Shown here: positions 35,375 through 46,509 of the stretch, in pieces
Position numbering within the stretch: position 1 is the stretch's first letter
Layout of the letters: every line of letters begins with the position of its first letter
Assembly: GCA_032622095.1 (NCBI GenBank)
Contig: CP136061.1
Coordinates: 82,870,324-82,934,323 of the forward strand
Direction: 5' to 3'
Source of the DNA: Siphonodentalium dalli
Taxonomy: Eukaryota; Mollusca; Scaphopoda; Gadilida; Siphonodentaliidae
DNA length: 64,000 bases
Notes under the pieces: model-generated
What the model was told of the DNA's origin: nothing
Database searches by the model: none
What the model saw: only the letters and a program-made list of their open reading frames with translations
Position numbers and translations under genes: made by a program

Positions 35375-36800
35375 GTCAGTATAGTGATATTGTGCATTTA
35401 ATGATAATTAAAATATCTTAATAGCGACAACAAGTGTTTACATATTCAGATGATAAATACAGATTAATAATCTTATAATGTTAATACGAAACCTATACTA
35501 TAAACAACCAACATTACATTACACCAAGGACGAATATAGTTGCACATGTATGTTATCGAGAGGGAGCGGCGATTATTTTACTGGAATGATCCATTATATT
35601 TTGACACAATGGGAGCTCTCCGCTTTAGAAACTCGAATCAGAATCTTGGCAGTATCACCGCCAAGCCCACACAGCGTCGATATCCTCTCATGCATGTGCA
35701 TTATCATTTTGCCGTGAGCCGAGAACTTATTCTGGTAGACATGGTTTCATCATGTTCATTTCATCCATATAAAGACGAGTAACGTCATCATGACGTGTTC
35801 ACCATTGACCGAATTCGTGTGAATCGGAATGTATCTTCTGCTTTTTTTTGTTCATAATTATGTGTTACTTTTCAATTCAAGAAAATATTGGAATGTCTAT
35901 GGATTAATAGATGCATATATGTACTACGTAACCCTATGATAATAATTGATTACATATTTAAAAACTTTTGGTTTTTCGTTTCGCAAGGTAGTCTCTAGTA
36001 GAGACGCTATATACTGTATAACGAAAAACAGTGCTGTGTATTGACTGGAAAATAAAGTACATGCACATCAGTATTTGGCTCTGATGCATCTCGCACTGGC
36101 ATGCTCATTAAAAATAAGCCTTAATCAATGTAGGACTATAGCAGAAATTTGGGTAGATTTATTTTATTATATTTTAAAACTAAATATCCACATATTTGGG
36201 CCACAAGCCGTTTGTCGTGAACATTAAAATTACTGAATACATTGTGCAACCGAGTGTTGTCCAAAAACTGTCCGCATCCAAAGAATATGTTCCAGGGGCC
36301 CGTCAGAAATAATTGATAGGCCTATATACCCTTATCAATCTAAAATAAAATAATAACGTTTATATAACCATATTAGAAACCTTTCGCAAAATCACGAATA
36401 CAACAGTTATGGACAATGTCCTGTCAGTATACGGCCACAATTCGATCTTTACCCGCGGGGGTTCTTATGTGAGACGAAATATACCCTACTCAGATTAATT
36501 ATGTGAGGAGGTGTCAAGGATGTGCAACTGTTCCTGCGTGGGTCGCTCTAACATTAGCCGCGTGGTGTATAACACACATAAAAGAACATGGGATCTTAAA
36601 GAGACACAGATTGCATCTTCTATCAAATATATATGTGAATAGAGTGGGCATATGCCGTCTAAATAAATAACCATCATAGGTAACTTGTGATGGTGTCCAC
36701 ATTACTAGGGAAATCTATCCTATCCGTAATCGTAATAGTGATTTTGCGAACGATCTCTATATATACCATGATCACGTATTCTACTATACACTTTTAGAAA
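35375..36800. other. Stretch with no supported gene (presumed intron)
   Basis: AT-rich, no exon with matching phase and no clear repeat. The frames at 35478-35782 lack splice sites. Confidence 0.4.
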
Positions 36801-36870
36801 TTACCGTCGATTCGACGGTTTTGGGCCGTCATAATCGACGGTCCCATACCGTTTCATCACTTTGACGGTC
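36800..36870. repeat. CGACGGT inverted-motif cluster
   Basis: ACCGTCGATTCGACGGT is a 17-bp palindrome near 36804-36820, followed by further CGACGGTCCCAT and GACGGTCCCAT copies. Related ACGGT motifs form the 192-bp repeat at 44791-45176. Confidence 0.7.
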
Positions 36871-36881
36871 CCATTTATTTT

Positions 36882-37091
36882 ATGTGCCTTTCAACAAGTG
36901 GACAATTTGTCAATAATAGCTTGAACCTTTATTCTGCATGTGAACGAACGGCGGCTGAAATATCTGCTGCCAAAATTAGATTTGTACCTGATGACTCCTA
37001 CAAGGCGACATATACATACGGTGCGGTGAACGTTTTGCGCAGTGGCATTGTGGACGAGTACCTCAAGTTCATTCCGGGCTTGGTTTGGTGA
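36882..37091 (+). other. Unassigned coding-like frame
   Basis: The 69-codon frame has more GC and more balanced residue use than its surroundings (for example ISAAKIRFVPDDSYKATYTY and a GIVDEYLKFIPGLVW end). It might be the last exon of a gene or a transposon remnant. I recognise no family. There is no good acceptor in the phase needed by the PAN-EGF gene: the weak CAACAAG at 36892-36898 would need a different phase. Confidence 0.25.
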
Positions 37092-37960
37092 TCGAGACTG
37101 TTACCGGTTCGATTGAGGACAGTTAAGACGGTCTGATTTCAGTTCCTTTGATAACCGGACAATTTTGAATTCTGCGAAGACGGTCTTAATCATTGACAAT
37201 TTCCACTAAATTCGAGAGTAGAGATTCATACCAATCGATTCATGGCATGATCCAGGGTCTGACTTCATTCGACTCCGGGCTGATGTTGAAATTGACAGTG
37301 TTGTGACCTAGTATCAAAACACTGGCACATTTAATGACACAAGAGGATACAGGTATAATTAACACGAGCTTCGATGTCAACCAATAGTGACAACAGTAAC
37401 AACAACAACGAGCAGCTATTACTACTAGAATGTTGGCAATCCAGTTGACAGTGTTCTGAATCTGATTGTTTCAAAGCAACTACATGTACAGTTACAAGAG
37501 AGGATATACATGTAATGTACGCACCAGTGTAATTCACAAGAGCTTCAATGTCAACAACAACACCGTAAGCAATGAACTGACGCTGCGCAGTGACGGATGA
37601 TCACATATCTACAATTCCAACTTTACAATTACACGGCCCAATTCACCCCGTGTTCATCAATTTTCATTGAAACGTGTGGATATGAGACATTGTCATCATT
37701 CGCCATGTTATCGTCAAGTTATTACGATAATTTACCGGGAGTACACTATTGGTTGGATGTTCTTATCAAACTATCTTTGGCTGACTCACTGATATTGATA
37801 CTAAGTGTCGTGATACCAGCAGTATTCAGTTCGATGCATCATGCATTAAAATTTCATGGAAAATGTGCGACTACAGGAGAACATTGTCCCCAAGTCATTG
37901 CGCACAGTTATTATGGGATCTGCTGTTGTCTTGAAGGTTCCAACCAAAAGAAGTGGTATG
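37092..37960. other. Stretch with no supported gene
   Basis: Contains a short remnant of the TIR element terminus (TTCATGGCATGATCCAGGG near 37239) and AAC/CAA-rich patches near 37387 and 37553. A 161-codon frame from 37597 has a hydrophobic stretch (LIKLSLADSLILILSVVI) that recalls a receptor helix, but it ends in repeat sequence and has no other support. Confidence 0.35.
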
Positions 37961-38371
37961 TTAAGCACGCTATTTTCGCGCCCAATATCGCAATAATATT
38001 GCAAGTGGAAACACTTATAAGCATGTCGCTTGTGATATTATCGCAATATTTTGCGCGTAATATCTCAATAGTTTGTGCTTAATATTGCGACATCATGCGC
38101 TCAAAATTGTGACATTTAAATCAAATTATTGCTTCTTCTATATTGTTTATTGTATAAATAGAGAAAATGTTTTAGATATGTATATAATTATTGTTGTAAA
38201 TGCTATATGTACACTATATGCACAGTATTTATCTAACATAAATATAACGCTATCGGGTCTGTATGAAATTTAGCGTGCTTAGTATCGCAATATTTTGCGT
38301 TCAATATTGAAATAATAAGCGCGACAGATTTTTGGTATTGTGGTATAATCACGCCTTTTTCTAAATTAAGC
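37960..38371. repeat. TTAAGCACGC / TATCGCAATATT repeat cluster
   Basis: TTAAGCACGCTA-like motifs at 37960 and 38355, with a reversed TAGCGTGCTTA at 38271, and several TATCGCAATATTTTGCG copies. The palindromic element at 38377 begins next to one of these motifs. Confidence 0.55.
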
Positions 38372-38671
38372 ACGCTCACACCGACCATTCGAAAACGCGC
38401 ATCTGTGTTGCCAACCGCGCTTCTACGACGATACAACCGCGCATCTCTAGTTTTATGTTGCAATTTCTGGTCACGAAAAACAGAAAAATACGGTTATCAA
38501 TTAATTTTGACAGAATGGAACGGTTGGTATAGTAGAAGTTACATTCGCTCAAAACCTCGATATTTGCCGGGTTGAATTCGATACAATTGTGTATATTTCG
38601 TTAAAGCATTGAGGTAGAAATAGGCTGCAGAAACAGCCCGGGGTCCTAATTTTGGCACATATTTTTTCACA

Positions 38672-38854
38672 ATGTATCGGCATTTAGCAACACGATTGAG
38701 TATTTTCTCGTCGATTTTTTCGGATTCCTTTAGTCAAATGTTCCTGCAATCACCTTGCGTTGAAATTTGGGTTCATCCTGTAGCCAATGTCCATAAAATG
38801 AGTCGATTTCGGAAGTGGGTATATCGAAAAATATACGACAGTGCTTCTTTGTGA
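38672..38854 (+). other. 60-codon frame in left palindrome arm
   Basis: Starts MYRHLATRLSIFSS, ends KIYDSASL, and differs from the right-arm copy (43605-43787, - strand) by one residue (S to T). It has no recognised domain. Conservation may simply reflect arm identity. Confidence 0.25.
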
Positions 38855-39289
38855 CCAACAACCAACCATCTATGTTGCCGAATTCCTGTCTGATTATAAC
38901 TAATGTAAATATCGCGTGTATATGTGTCCGAATCGATGTCCAGAGGAGACTATTTCATTTCCTGAACTAGATGTAGTCAAATTCGTCTCGACTCGTGCTC
39001 AACTGACACATTCGACAAATTATGTTAGTCAAATCAGCTGGTAAACGAGTCCCATATGCAATTGAATGTTGTAGCATGATATACTGGATAATCAGCTGGT
39101 TGTCCAGTGCAGATGAGGTCGCATGCATGGTTGTAGGAACGTTTTGTAAAGGACTCTGCTATCATTGAACAGATTTTCTTAGTCAGATTTATCTGCGTGA
39201 AAGAATACGCGTTTAACACGTCATATCGGCGTTATATTGGAAAACAATAGGTAGGGTCTATGATGTATTTATACACATCACATATTATT

Positions 39290-39660
39290 CCTTAGTAACG
39301 CCCGTCAATCAACGGCTATACTGGTGATGGATACACACATCTGTTTAGTGCATCAAACATGTGCATCGTCTAAATTATCGAACCATACTATACATAGCGA
39401 ATATTGTCATTAATAACCTCACGCATGTGAGATATTCCTTGGTGACGCCCACCAGCGGTCACACGGATGCGATATATGTAAAAAAAAAATCTGCATCCAA
39501 GCATGTGTATAATGTGGTATTCTAATTAGTCTATGCATGCATATTATTGGATTACCATAATAATCTCACGCATGTCAGATATTGCTTAGTGACGACCATC
39601 ATCGATCACACGGGTGCGATCTATGTAACTTCGTTCTGCGTATCCATTTAATGTATAATT
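39290..39660. repeat. About 155-bp tandem units inside palindrome arms
   Basis: GATATTCCTTGGTGACGCCC, GATATTGCTTAGTGACGACC and TTATTCCTTAGTAACGCCCG begin three related units. Each is followed by a CACACGG(A/G)TGCGAT block or a degenerate form. The mirrored set is at about 42800-43175 in the right arm. Confidence 0.6.
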
Positions 39661-39747
39661 TGTTTCATAAATAGTCTACATTACGAGTTATACCTTCAGC
39701 ACTCGAGAACACGAGTACTATGTCTACATTGTATATACAATTATACA

Positions 39748-39937
39748 TCATTCGCATGTGATCATTATATTATCATATGTTGTGGGTTGAAAACTCGATT
39801 CGCTATCATCAATCAACGGTATTGTCCCATCGGCTCCTCCGTCCAACAGGAATGTTTCTACGTCCAAGTCAACATCCCCTGCTAATGGAACAAAATCTTC
39901 TGGTGCCATCGATATCTCACTGTTCAACTTCTTGTCT
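39748..39937 (-). CDS. Candidate last exon: acidic cytoplasmic tail of a membrane protein
   Basis: On the minus strand the acceptor ACTTTTATTTCCAG precedes 62 codons and a TGA at 39748-39750. The product is acidic (…EDFVPLAGDVDLDVETFL…, …LIDDSESSF…) and ends TTYDNIMITCE. Without the splice the frame opens further upstream into HCMRK, then a 24-residue hydrophobic segment, then SRDKK, which looks like a membrane helix with charged flanks. The tail could therefore be one exon with the helix, or the helix may be an artefact of the pyrimidine tract. The last ten codons recur, in frame, at the right-arm edge as YDDIMITCE plus stop. I do not recognise the family. Confidence 0.4.
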
Positions 39938-40189
39938 CTGGAAATAAAAGTGCATAGAATTAAAAAAAGGACCAGAATAATAATTATGCATTCAACTATA
40001 TTAATCAACATGACCAATTTCCTCATACAGTGGTTAAAATACACAATAACACTGGCTACTAGTGCATATATATGTATATCGCAACCGTAAGGCCGGATGG
40101 TATGAAGCACTTGTCATGTGTATTTTCCGACAAAACTATATTATATATTACATATAATGCACATTCGAGAGTAATTTCATATATATATG

Positions 40190-41790
40190 AATAGTGAATA
40201 TATAAGAAAGTATTGTCCATTATGTTGCGCTGATTAAAATACAATGTTCTCGCACATGTTACATCCATATGGCCGCAATTGTCGCTATGTCCATATAACA
40301 AGCTTGTTTGTGAAAAGTTATTGACTTTGGGTTGACTGAAATGTTAACGGATATTTATGCTAGCACGCTTATGCACAGTGGGTAATAAAAAGTGTTTAAT
40401 ATATATGAATCATCTCGCCTTGAGATAAGACAAAATACGACGATATGTGGTTTAACGAAATATGAAAACCGTAATATATATATTAATTGTATCGAAAGAT
40501 TATTTTTCTGCGAAATCTGTGGCAGATGTAAGTATAGCGTAGACCAAAAATTATTACCGAGATTATCATAGCACTTACATGTACCGATTAAACCCAGAAC
40601 AGCGAGCACTGGCTATGTCACAATCGAACGGATTGATGTCATGATACCGCTTGGTTCACGCTAGGTTTTGGTGGAAAAAGATTATGTGTTGATGACAAAT
40701 GTTACCAGGCTGAGCAAATGAAATCGAAAATATATAAGAGAGTATTGTCCATTATGTTGCGTTGATTAAAATAAAACGTTCTCGCTTATGTTACATCCAT
40801 ATGGCCGCACTTGTCGCCATGTCGATATACCAAGCTTGTTTGTGGAGTGATTGACTTTGGGTTGACTGAAATTTTAACGGACAGCTATACTAGCACGCTT
40901 ATACATTGTGGGTAATAAAACGTTCTTAATATATGAATAATCTCACCCTAAGATAAGACAAAATACGACGATATGTGGTTTAACGAAATGTGAATACCGT
41001 AATATATATTAATTGTATCGGAAGATTATTTTTTTGCGAAATCTGTGGCAGATGTAAGTATAGCGTACGTAGACCAAAAATTATTACCGAGATTATCATA
41101 GCACTTACATGTACCGATTAAACCCAGAACAGCGAGCACTGGCTATGTCACAATCGAACGGATTGATGTCATGATACCGCTTGGTTCACGCTAGGTTTTG
41201 GTGGAAAAAGATTATGTGTTGATGACAAATGTTACCAGGCTGAGCAAATGAAATCGAAAATATATAAGAGAGTATTGTCCATTATGTTGCGTTGATTAAA
41301 ATAAAACGTTCTCGCTTATGTTACATCCATATGGCCGCACTTGTCGCCATGTCGATATACCAAGCTTGTTTGTGGAGTGATTGACTTTGGGTTGACTGAA
41401 ATTTTAACGGACAGCTATACTAGCACGCTTATACATTGTGGGTAATAAAACGTTCTTATTATATGAATCATCTCACCATAAGATAAGAAATATTAGGACT
41501 ATATGTGGTTTAACGAAATGTGAATACCGTAATATATATTAAATGTATCGGAAGATTATTTTTTTGCGAATTCGGTGGCGGAAGTATGTATACAGCGTAG
41601 ACCAAATAGTATTACCGAGATTACGAGATTATCATAGCACTTACATGTAGACCGGTTAAATCCAGAACAGCGACCACTGCATGGCTACGTCACAATCGAA
41701 CGGATTGATGTCAAGACACCGCTTGGTTCACGCTAGGTTTTGGTGTAAAAATATTATGTGTTGATGACAAATGTTACCTGGCTGAGCAAA
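40190..41790 (+). repeat. 530-bp tandem triplication
   Basis: AGTATTGTCCATTATGTTGC occurs at 40209, 40741 and 41271, and all intervening blocks are in the same order. Units 1 and 2 share long stretches exactly, as do units 2 and 3 (for example ACATCCATATGGCCGCACTT). The third unit diverges in its right half. It occupies the centre of the palindromic element. Confidence 0.9.
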
Positions 41791-42029
41791 TGAAACCAGT
41801 ATAAATCCACGATGGATTAAAATGGTAAGATATATAGAATTACTCAATACAAAACGTGAACCGTTTGAGGGACGACCACATTATACAGCGTGTGCATGGT
41901 GCGCGCTTATATGTTTGCCCGTATCACTATATAACGGTATGAGATGAAACATGCCAATTACAGGTTGTTTATAACAGTTTGTAATGCTTTTTGACATTGA
42001 AATGCTTATTATTGATCGATCATAAAAGG

Positions 42030-42200
42030 TTTACAGCATGCCATGAATTTCTATTCTGACTAACACCCGTATATATAAATCATATTCCACCAGTACAAGA
42101 TATGGGAATTTTTTGAAGTTTTGACTGGAGCATTATAAACTCGAAAATATAACGCCGGGAATATATTTCTTAGTTATTACCTGTTCCTTAATTATGTAAT
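42030..42200 (+). mobile_element. Solo terminus of the 9-bp-duplication TIR family
   Basis: CATGCCATGAATTTCTATTC, CATATTCCACCAGTACAAG and TGAAGTTTTGACTGGAGC follow the left end of 31018-32464 in the same order, without a matching right end nearby. Confidence 0.65.
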
Positions 42201-42280
42201 TCACTCTGCGCGAAGGTCGCAACTCTAAATTTAGCGATTTCAGTGACTTTGTGAGAGTGTTTGCTTTGCGTTGCTTACAG

Positions 42281-42472
42281 TTAAGGAATTTCTCCTCGAT
42301 AATAAATTCAATGTTTATTACGATATTGGCTCACAAAAGTTACAGAAAAGCATGCAATCTCAACCTGATACCACCCAAAATATGCAACAGATTATTGAGG
42401 AACAGGTATTAACAAAGACAAGAACCAGCGACCCATCACCTTTGACTCGGATGAACTACAGTAACCCGACAG
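42281..42472 (+). CDS. Candidate internal exon, phase 1-1
   Basis: A good acceptor (TTTGCGTTGCTTACAG) and a fair donor (GACAG|GTAATC) bound 192 bases open in one frame and symmetric in phase 1. The frame includes KEFLLDNKFNVYYDIGSQKL and ends TRMNYSNPTG. No ATG starts it, as expected for an internal exon. The product is hydrophilic and glutamine-rich, and I recognise no domain. It lies in the spacer of the palindromic element, on the opposite strand to the tail exon at 39748. A captured gene fragment is possible. Confidence 0.3.
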
Positions 42473-43604
42473 GTAATCGTCTGCCAATCTGCGAACACGG
42501 TATTTAATTATAGAATACCTGCAATCCATTCCATATCGTGGGCATTTGTAAACACTGATATATTCTTTATTGCCTCCTTTTGAGGAGAGAGATAGTTAGT
42601 ACATGGTTATTTACAAATACATTGTACATAAATCAAAAGATCAAATCACAAGCACATGCACTCAATGTATAAATATAGTCATATGACGATATAATGATCA
42701 CATGCGAATGATGTATGATTGTATATACAATGTAGACATAGTAATCGTGTTTTCGAGTGCTGAAGGTATAACTCGTAATGTAGACTATTTATGAAACAAA
42801 TTATACATTAAATGGATACGCAGAACGAAGTTACATAGATCGCACCCGTGTGATCGATGATGGTCGTCACTAAGCAATATCTCACATGCGTGAGATTATT
42901 ATGGTATAATCCAATAATATGCATGCATAGACTAATTATAATACCACATTATACACATGTTTGGATGCAGATTATTTTTTACATATATCGCATCCGTGTG
43001 ACTGCTGGTGGGCGTCACCAAGGAATATCTCACATGCGTGAGGTTATTAATGACAATATTCGCTATGTATAATATGCTTCGATAATTTAGACGATGCACA
43101 TGTTTGATGCACTAAACAGATGTGTGTATCCATCACCAGTATAGCCATTGATTGACGGGCGTTACTAAGGAATAATATGTGATGTGTATAAATAAATCAT
43201 AGGCCCTACCTATTGTTTTCCAATATAACGCCGATATGACGTGTTAACGCGTATTCTTTCACGCAAATAAATCTGACTAAGAAAATCTGTTCAATGATAG
43301 CAGAGTCCTTTACAAAACGTTCATACAACCATGCATGCGACCCCATCTGCACTGGACAACCAGCTGATTATCCAGTATATCATGCTACAACATTCAATTG
43401 CATATGGGACTCGTTTACCAGCTGATTTGACTAACATAATTTGTCGAATGTGTCAGATGAGCACGCGTCGAGACGAATTTGACTACATCTAGTTCAGGAA
43501 ACGAAATAGTCTCCTCTGGACATCGATTCGGACACATATACACGCGATATTTACTTTAGTTATAATCAGACAGGAATTCGGCAACATAGATGGTTGGTTG
43601 TTGG

Positions 43605-43787
43605 TCACAAAGAAGCAGTGTCGTATATTTTTCGATATACCCACTTCCGAAATCGACTCATTTTATGGACATTGGCTACAGGATGAACCCAAATTTCAAC
43701 GCAAGGTGATTGCAGGAACATTTGACTAAAGGAATCCGAAAAAATCGACGAGAAAATACTCAATCGTGTTGCTAAATGCCGATACAT
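43605..43787 (-). other. 60-codon frame in right palindrome arm
   Basis: Mirror copy of 38672-38854. The only residue change is near the C-terminus, KIYDTASL instead of KIYDSASL. Confidence 0.25.
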
Positions 43788-44087
43788 TGTGAAAAAATAT
43801 GTGCCAAAATTAGGACCCCGGGCTGTTTCTGCAGCCTATTTCTACCTCAATGCTTTAACGAAATATACACAATTGTATCGAATTCAACCCGGCAAATATC
43901 GAGGTTTTGAGCGAATGTAACTTCTACTATACCAACCGTTCCATTCTGTCAAAATTAATTGATAACCGTATTTTTCTGTTTTTCATGACCAGAAATTGCA
44001 ACATAAAACTAGAGATGCGCGGTTGTATCGTCGTAGAAGCGCGGTTGGCAACACAGATGCGCGTTTTCGAATGGTCGGTGTGACGCT

Positions 44088-44790
44088 GAATATCGCAATA
44101 AAGGTGCGCCTAAAAATACCACTTCTTCTGACTGGTACAATATTGTCATGATGTACGTATTCACCTGTTAAAACAAAAACTGTGTTTACAAGTGACTGGA
44201 CAATTTCACGCCTTACATGGTACCAAAAAGTATGCCATTAAGATATTTTACTTTTATATGTACAGAAATTTGAATTTTAACTGTGAAACATGTAGCTTTG
44301 TTTTTCTTATAGCTTAAAAGGGCATGCCGATTCATGTTTTAGAATGGTCGAAATTAGTATTGCTCATAACTGAATAGTGATGGGTTGGCTTATCAGCTAT
44401 TACTAGTATCGTTTTTTATTTACAGCCATTTGTATTTAGTAGTTAGTGAAAGGCAAACACATTACGCGTGCGCAGCCTTTTTCCGGATTAAATTCTACGA
44501 GGCAGATAACAAGCTTGATCCTCTGCAAACTGCAAAGTTTCAAAAGTATTGTCTATCACTTTATGCATTGAGGATTTACATTTCATCAAAACTATGATCG
44601 TAACATAAGAACTAAGATGTATTTTTCAGTTACGAATAATACTAGTTTCGACCATTCAAAAACATATGAATCGTAATGCCTACCATATTGTGACCATGGG
44701 AACCTGGCTAATTATATGGTAAATTAGCAAATTAAGAGCAAAAAATTGGTGTTGACCCATGAAAAATACCATTGGTCTGACCTTTATTAG
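44088..44790. other. Stretch with no supported gene
   Basis: No exon or repeat could be supported. The 70-codon frame at 44385 lacks context. Confidence 0.4.
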
Positions 44791-45176
44791 TTACGGTCTT
44801 GATATTAATTAAACGGTGTTGAACCGTAACAAATACAACTGTCCTACAGTTACTGGTTACGGTCTGCCAGTTACTTAAACGGTTTTATACGGTGGAACAT
44901 GCTACGGCCTGATCGTATGTTTAACGGTCAAATGTTGGCAGCGATGTTGTGCGGTCTCAGACCGTTAAAGCGACGGTCTTTTTTACGGTCTTGATATTAA
45001 TTAAACGGTGTTGAACCGTAAAAAATACAACGGTCTGACAGTTACTGGCTACGGTCTGCCAGTTACTTAAACGGTTTTATACCGTGGAACATGTTACGGC
45101 CTGACCGTATGTTTAACGGTTAAATGTTAGCAGCAATGTTGCATGGTCTCAGACTGTTAAAGCGACGGTATTTTTC
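44791..45176 (+). repeat. 192-bp tandem pair rich in ACGGT motifs
   Basis: TTACGGTCTTGATATTAATT occurs at 44791 and 44983. The units share TTAAACGGTTTTATAC, CTACGGCCTGA.CGTATG and GGTCTCAGACCGTTAAAGC. Each unit holds many ACGGT / ACCGT inverted pairs, including the near-palindrome CGGTCTCAGACCG. Confidence 0.85.
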
Positions 45177-45279
45177 TTACAGTGTAGTAATATGATCGTA
45201 CGTGACACGTAATGGAGCAACCACCAAGTTGATCATTAAGTTCAATGTTACAATAATTATAGGATGTACCTTACATGTT

Positions 45280-45807
45280 ACTACATGTGCTACACCACTC
45301 GGAGAAATGTCTGTGTCGTCACACAAATACCATGCTAGAACTTGGATTAATATATTCGTAATCGTATATAGTCACCAATAGCCGGGTTACTACCGTAGTA
45401 ACGGACATTGCCCATCTAGTGAACTATTGAAACCCAGCATTAAAATCATGGCAATAATCAATCCAAATATATGAGTAAAGTCCGAACATAAGATAATAAT
45501 AGCTGAGAACCTGGTGCGAATTGAACTGTGGTGGGGCCTCAAGCATATCTACCCCTGCACGTCAGAACAGAATTATGCCATGAAATGGCATAAGTAGCTT
45601 GAGGATGGAAGTGAACCATCATCCCACAGCGAAATCAATCAGGCCTGTTGGGTTTGAATAGTTCACTAGATGGGCAATGTCAGGTACTACGGTAGTAACC
45701 CGGCTATTGGTGACTATATACGATTACGAATATATCAATTCAAGTTCTAACATGGTATTTTAGTGTGATGACACAGACATTTCTCCGAGTGGTGTAGCAC
45801 ATGCAGT
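45280..45807. mobile_element. MITE with about 160-bp inverted arms
   Basis: The left end ACTACATGTGCTACACCACT and the right end, read in reverse, ACTGCATGTGCTACACCACT match. The mirrored blocks include CGGAGAAATGTCTGTG, AATCGTATATAGTCACCAAT, GCCGGGTTACTACCGTAGTA and CATCTAGTGAACTATT. The centre of about 210 bp is unique and non-coding. No target duplication could be fixed. Confidence 0.8.
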
Positions 45808-45812
45808 ACCCT

Positions 45813-45840
45813 GTATATATATATATACATATATATATAT
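45813..45840. repeat. TA microsatellite
   Basis: Alternating TA with one C in the middle. Confidence 0.85.
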
Positions 45841-45889
45841 CACAGCAGAAGTTTCCTTAGAATTAATGGATGGAAATGGAATGCCTCTA

Positions 45890-46300
45890 ATATTTGTATT
45901 ATTTGAGTCAGACATAGATTACCTTAGCTGCAGGCAATCAATGCAATACATGTAAACTATGTAGAAAAAGAAATTATTGAATAAAGTGTAGTGAATATGA
46001 TGCGTCATTTTAATATTTGAGTCGGACATAGCTTACCTTACCTGAAGGCAATCAATGCAATAAGTGATGTAGAAACAGAAATTATTGAATGAAGTGTAAT
46101 GAATATGAAGCGTCATTTTAATGCAATATCGATTGGGAGGAAGAGAAATGTCAAATTAATAGTTAACGATGATATACATATATAATTATAGATTATCCCC
46201 ATTGAAGACGATCAATGCAATGACCAGTGTAGACATGGACAAAAAATGTTGCCTGCATGAATCGATGTGTGAACATAAAGTCTCACTTTAATGAAATGTT
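45890..46300 (+). repeat. About 113-bp tandem repeat, about three copies
   Basis: GAGTCAGACATAGATTACCT (45906) and GAGTCGGACATAGCTTACCT (46019) start two units with GCAATCAATGCAATA and GAAATTATTGAAT.AAGTGTA blocks. A more diverged third unit follows near 46190. Confidence 0.75.
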
Positions 46301-46509
46301 GAAATGATGGAATCAACGATGAATTTACAATTTCTGTAATGATGAAATTGGTTCACATACCGGTATATACATGTATATGCAGCTGAAAATGTGATTGACT
46401 GAAATGTAATTATGAAAGTGTCAATGACACTGTAGCTCAACGAGGAAAGGGAATAATTTCACGTGTTACAGTTAATGGAGCGATTAGGAATGTGGAAAGT
46501 TGAAAGGGC

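Larger units (their letters stand above)
38377..44082. mobile_element. 5.7-kb palindromic element, 5'-CAC ends, 5-bp target duplication
   Basis: The left arm (38377-39780) and right arm (about 42680-44082) are near-identical inverted copies of about 1.4 kb around a 2.9-kb spacer. The ends are CACACCGACCATTCG and its exact complement. ACGCT flanks both sides (38372-38376 and 44083-44087). A 5-bp duplication with CAC-starting termini is the pattern of Transib/RAG-like transposons, but the heptamer differs from the known ones and no transposase is visible. The spacer carries a 530-bp triplicated segment and two exon-like sequences. The very few arm differences point to recent origin or arm-to-arm gene conversion. 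Confidence 0.75.

Noticed and set aside
37597-38082. 161-codon frame with a receptor-like hydrophobic helix
   Set aside because: Only one hydrophobic stretch recalls TM2 of a G-protein coupled receptor. The rest has no family features and the end lies in TATCGCAATATT repeats.
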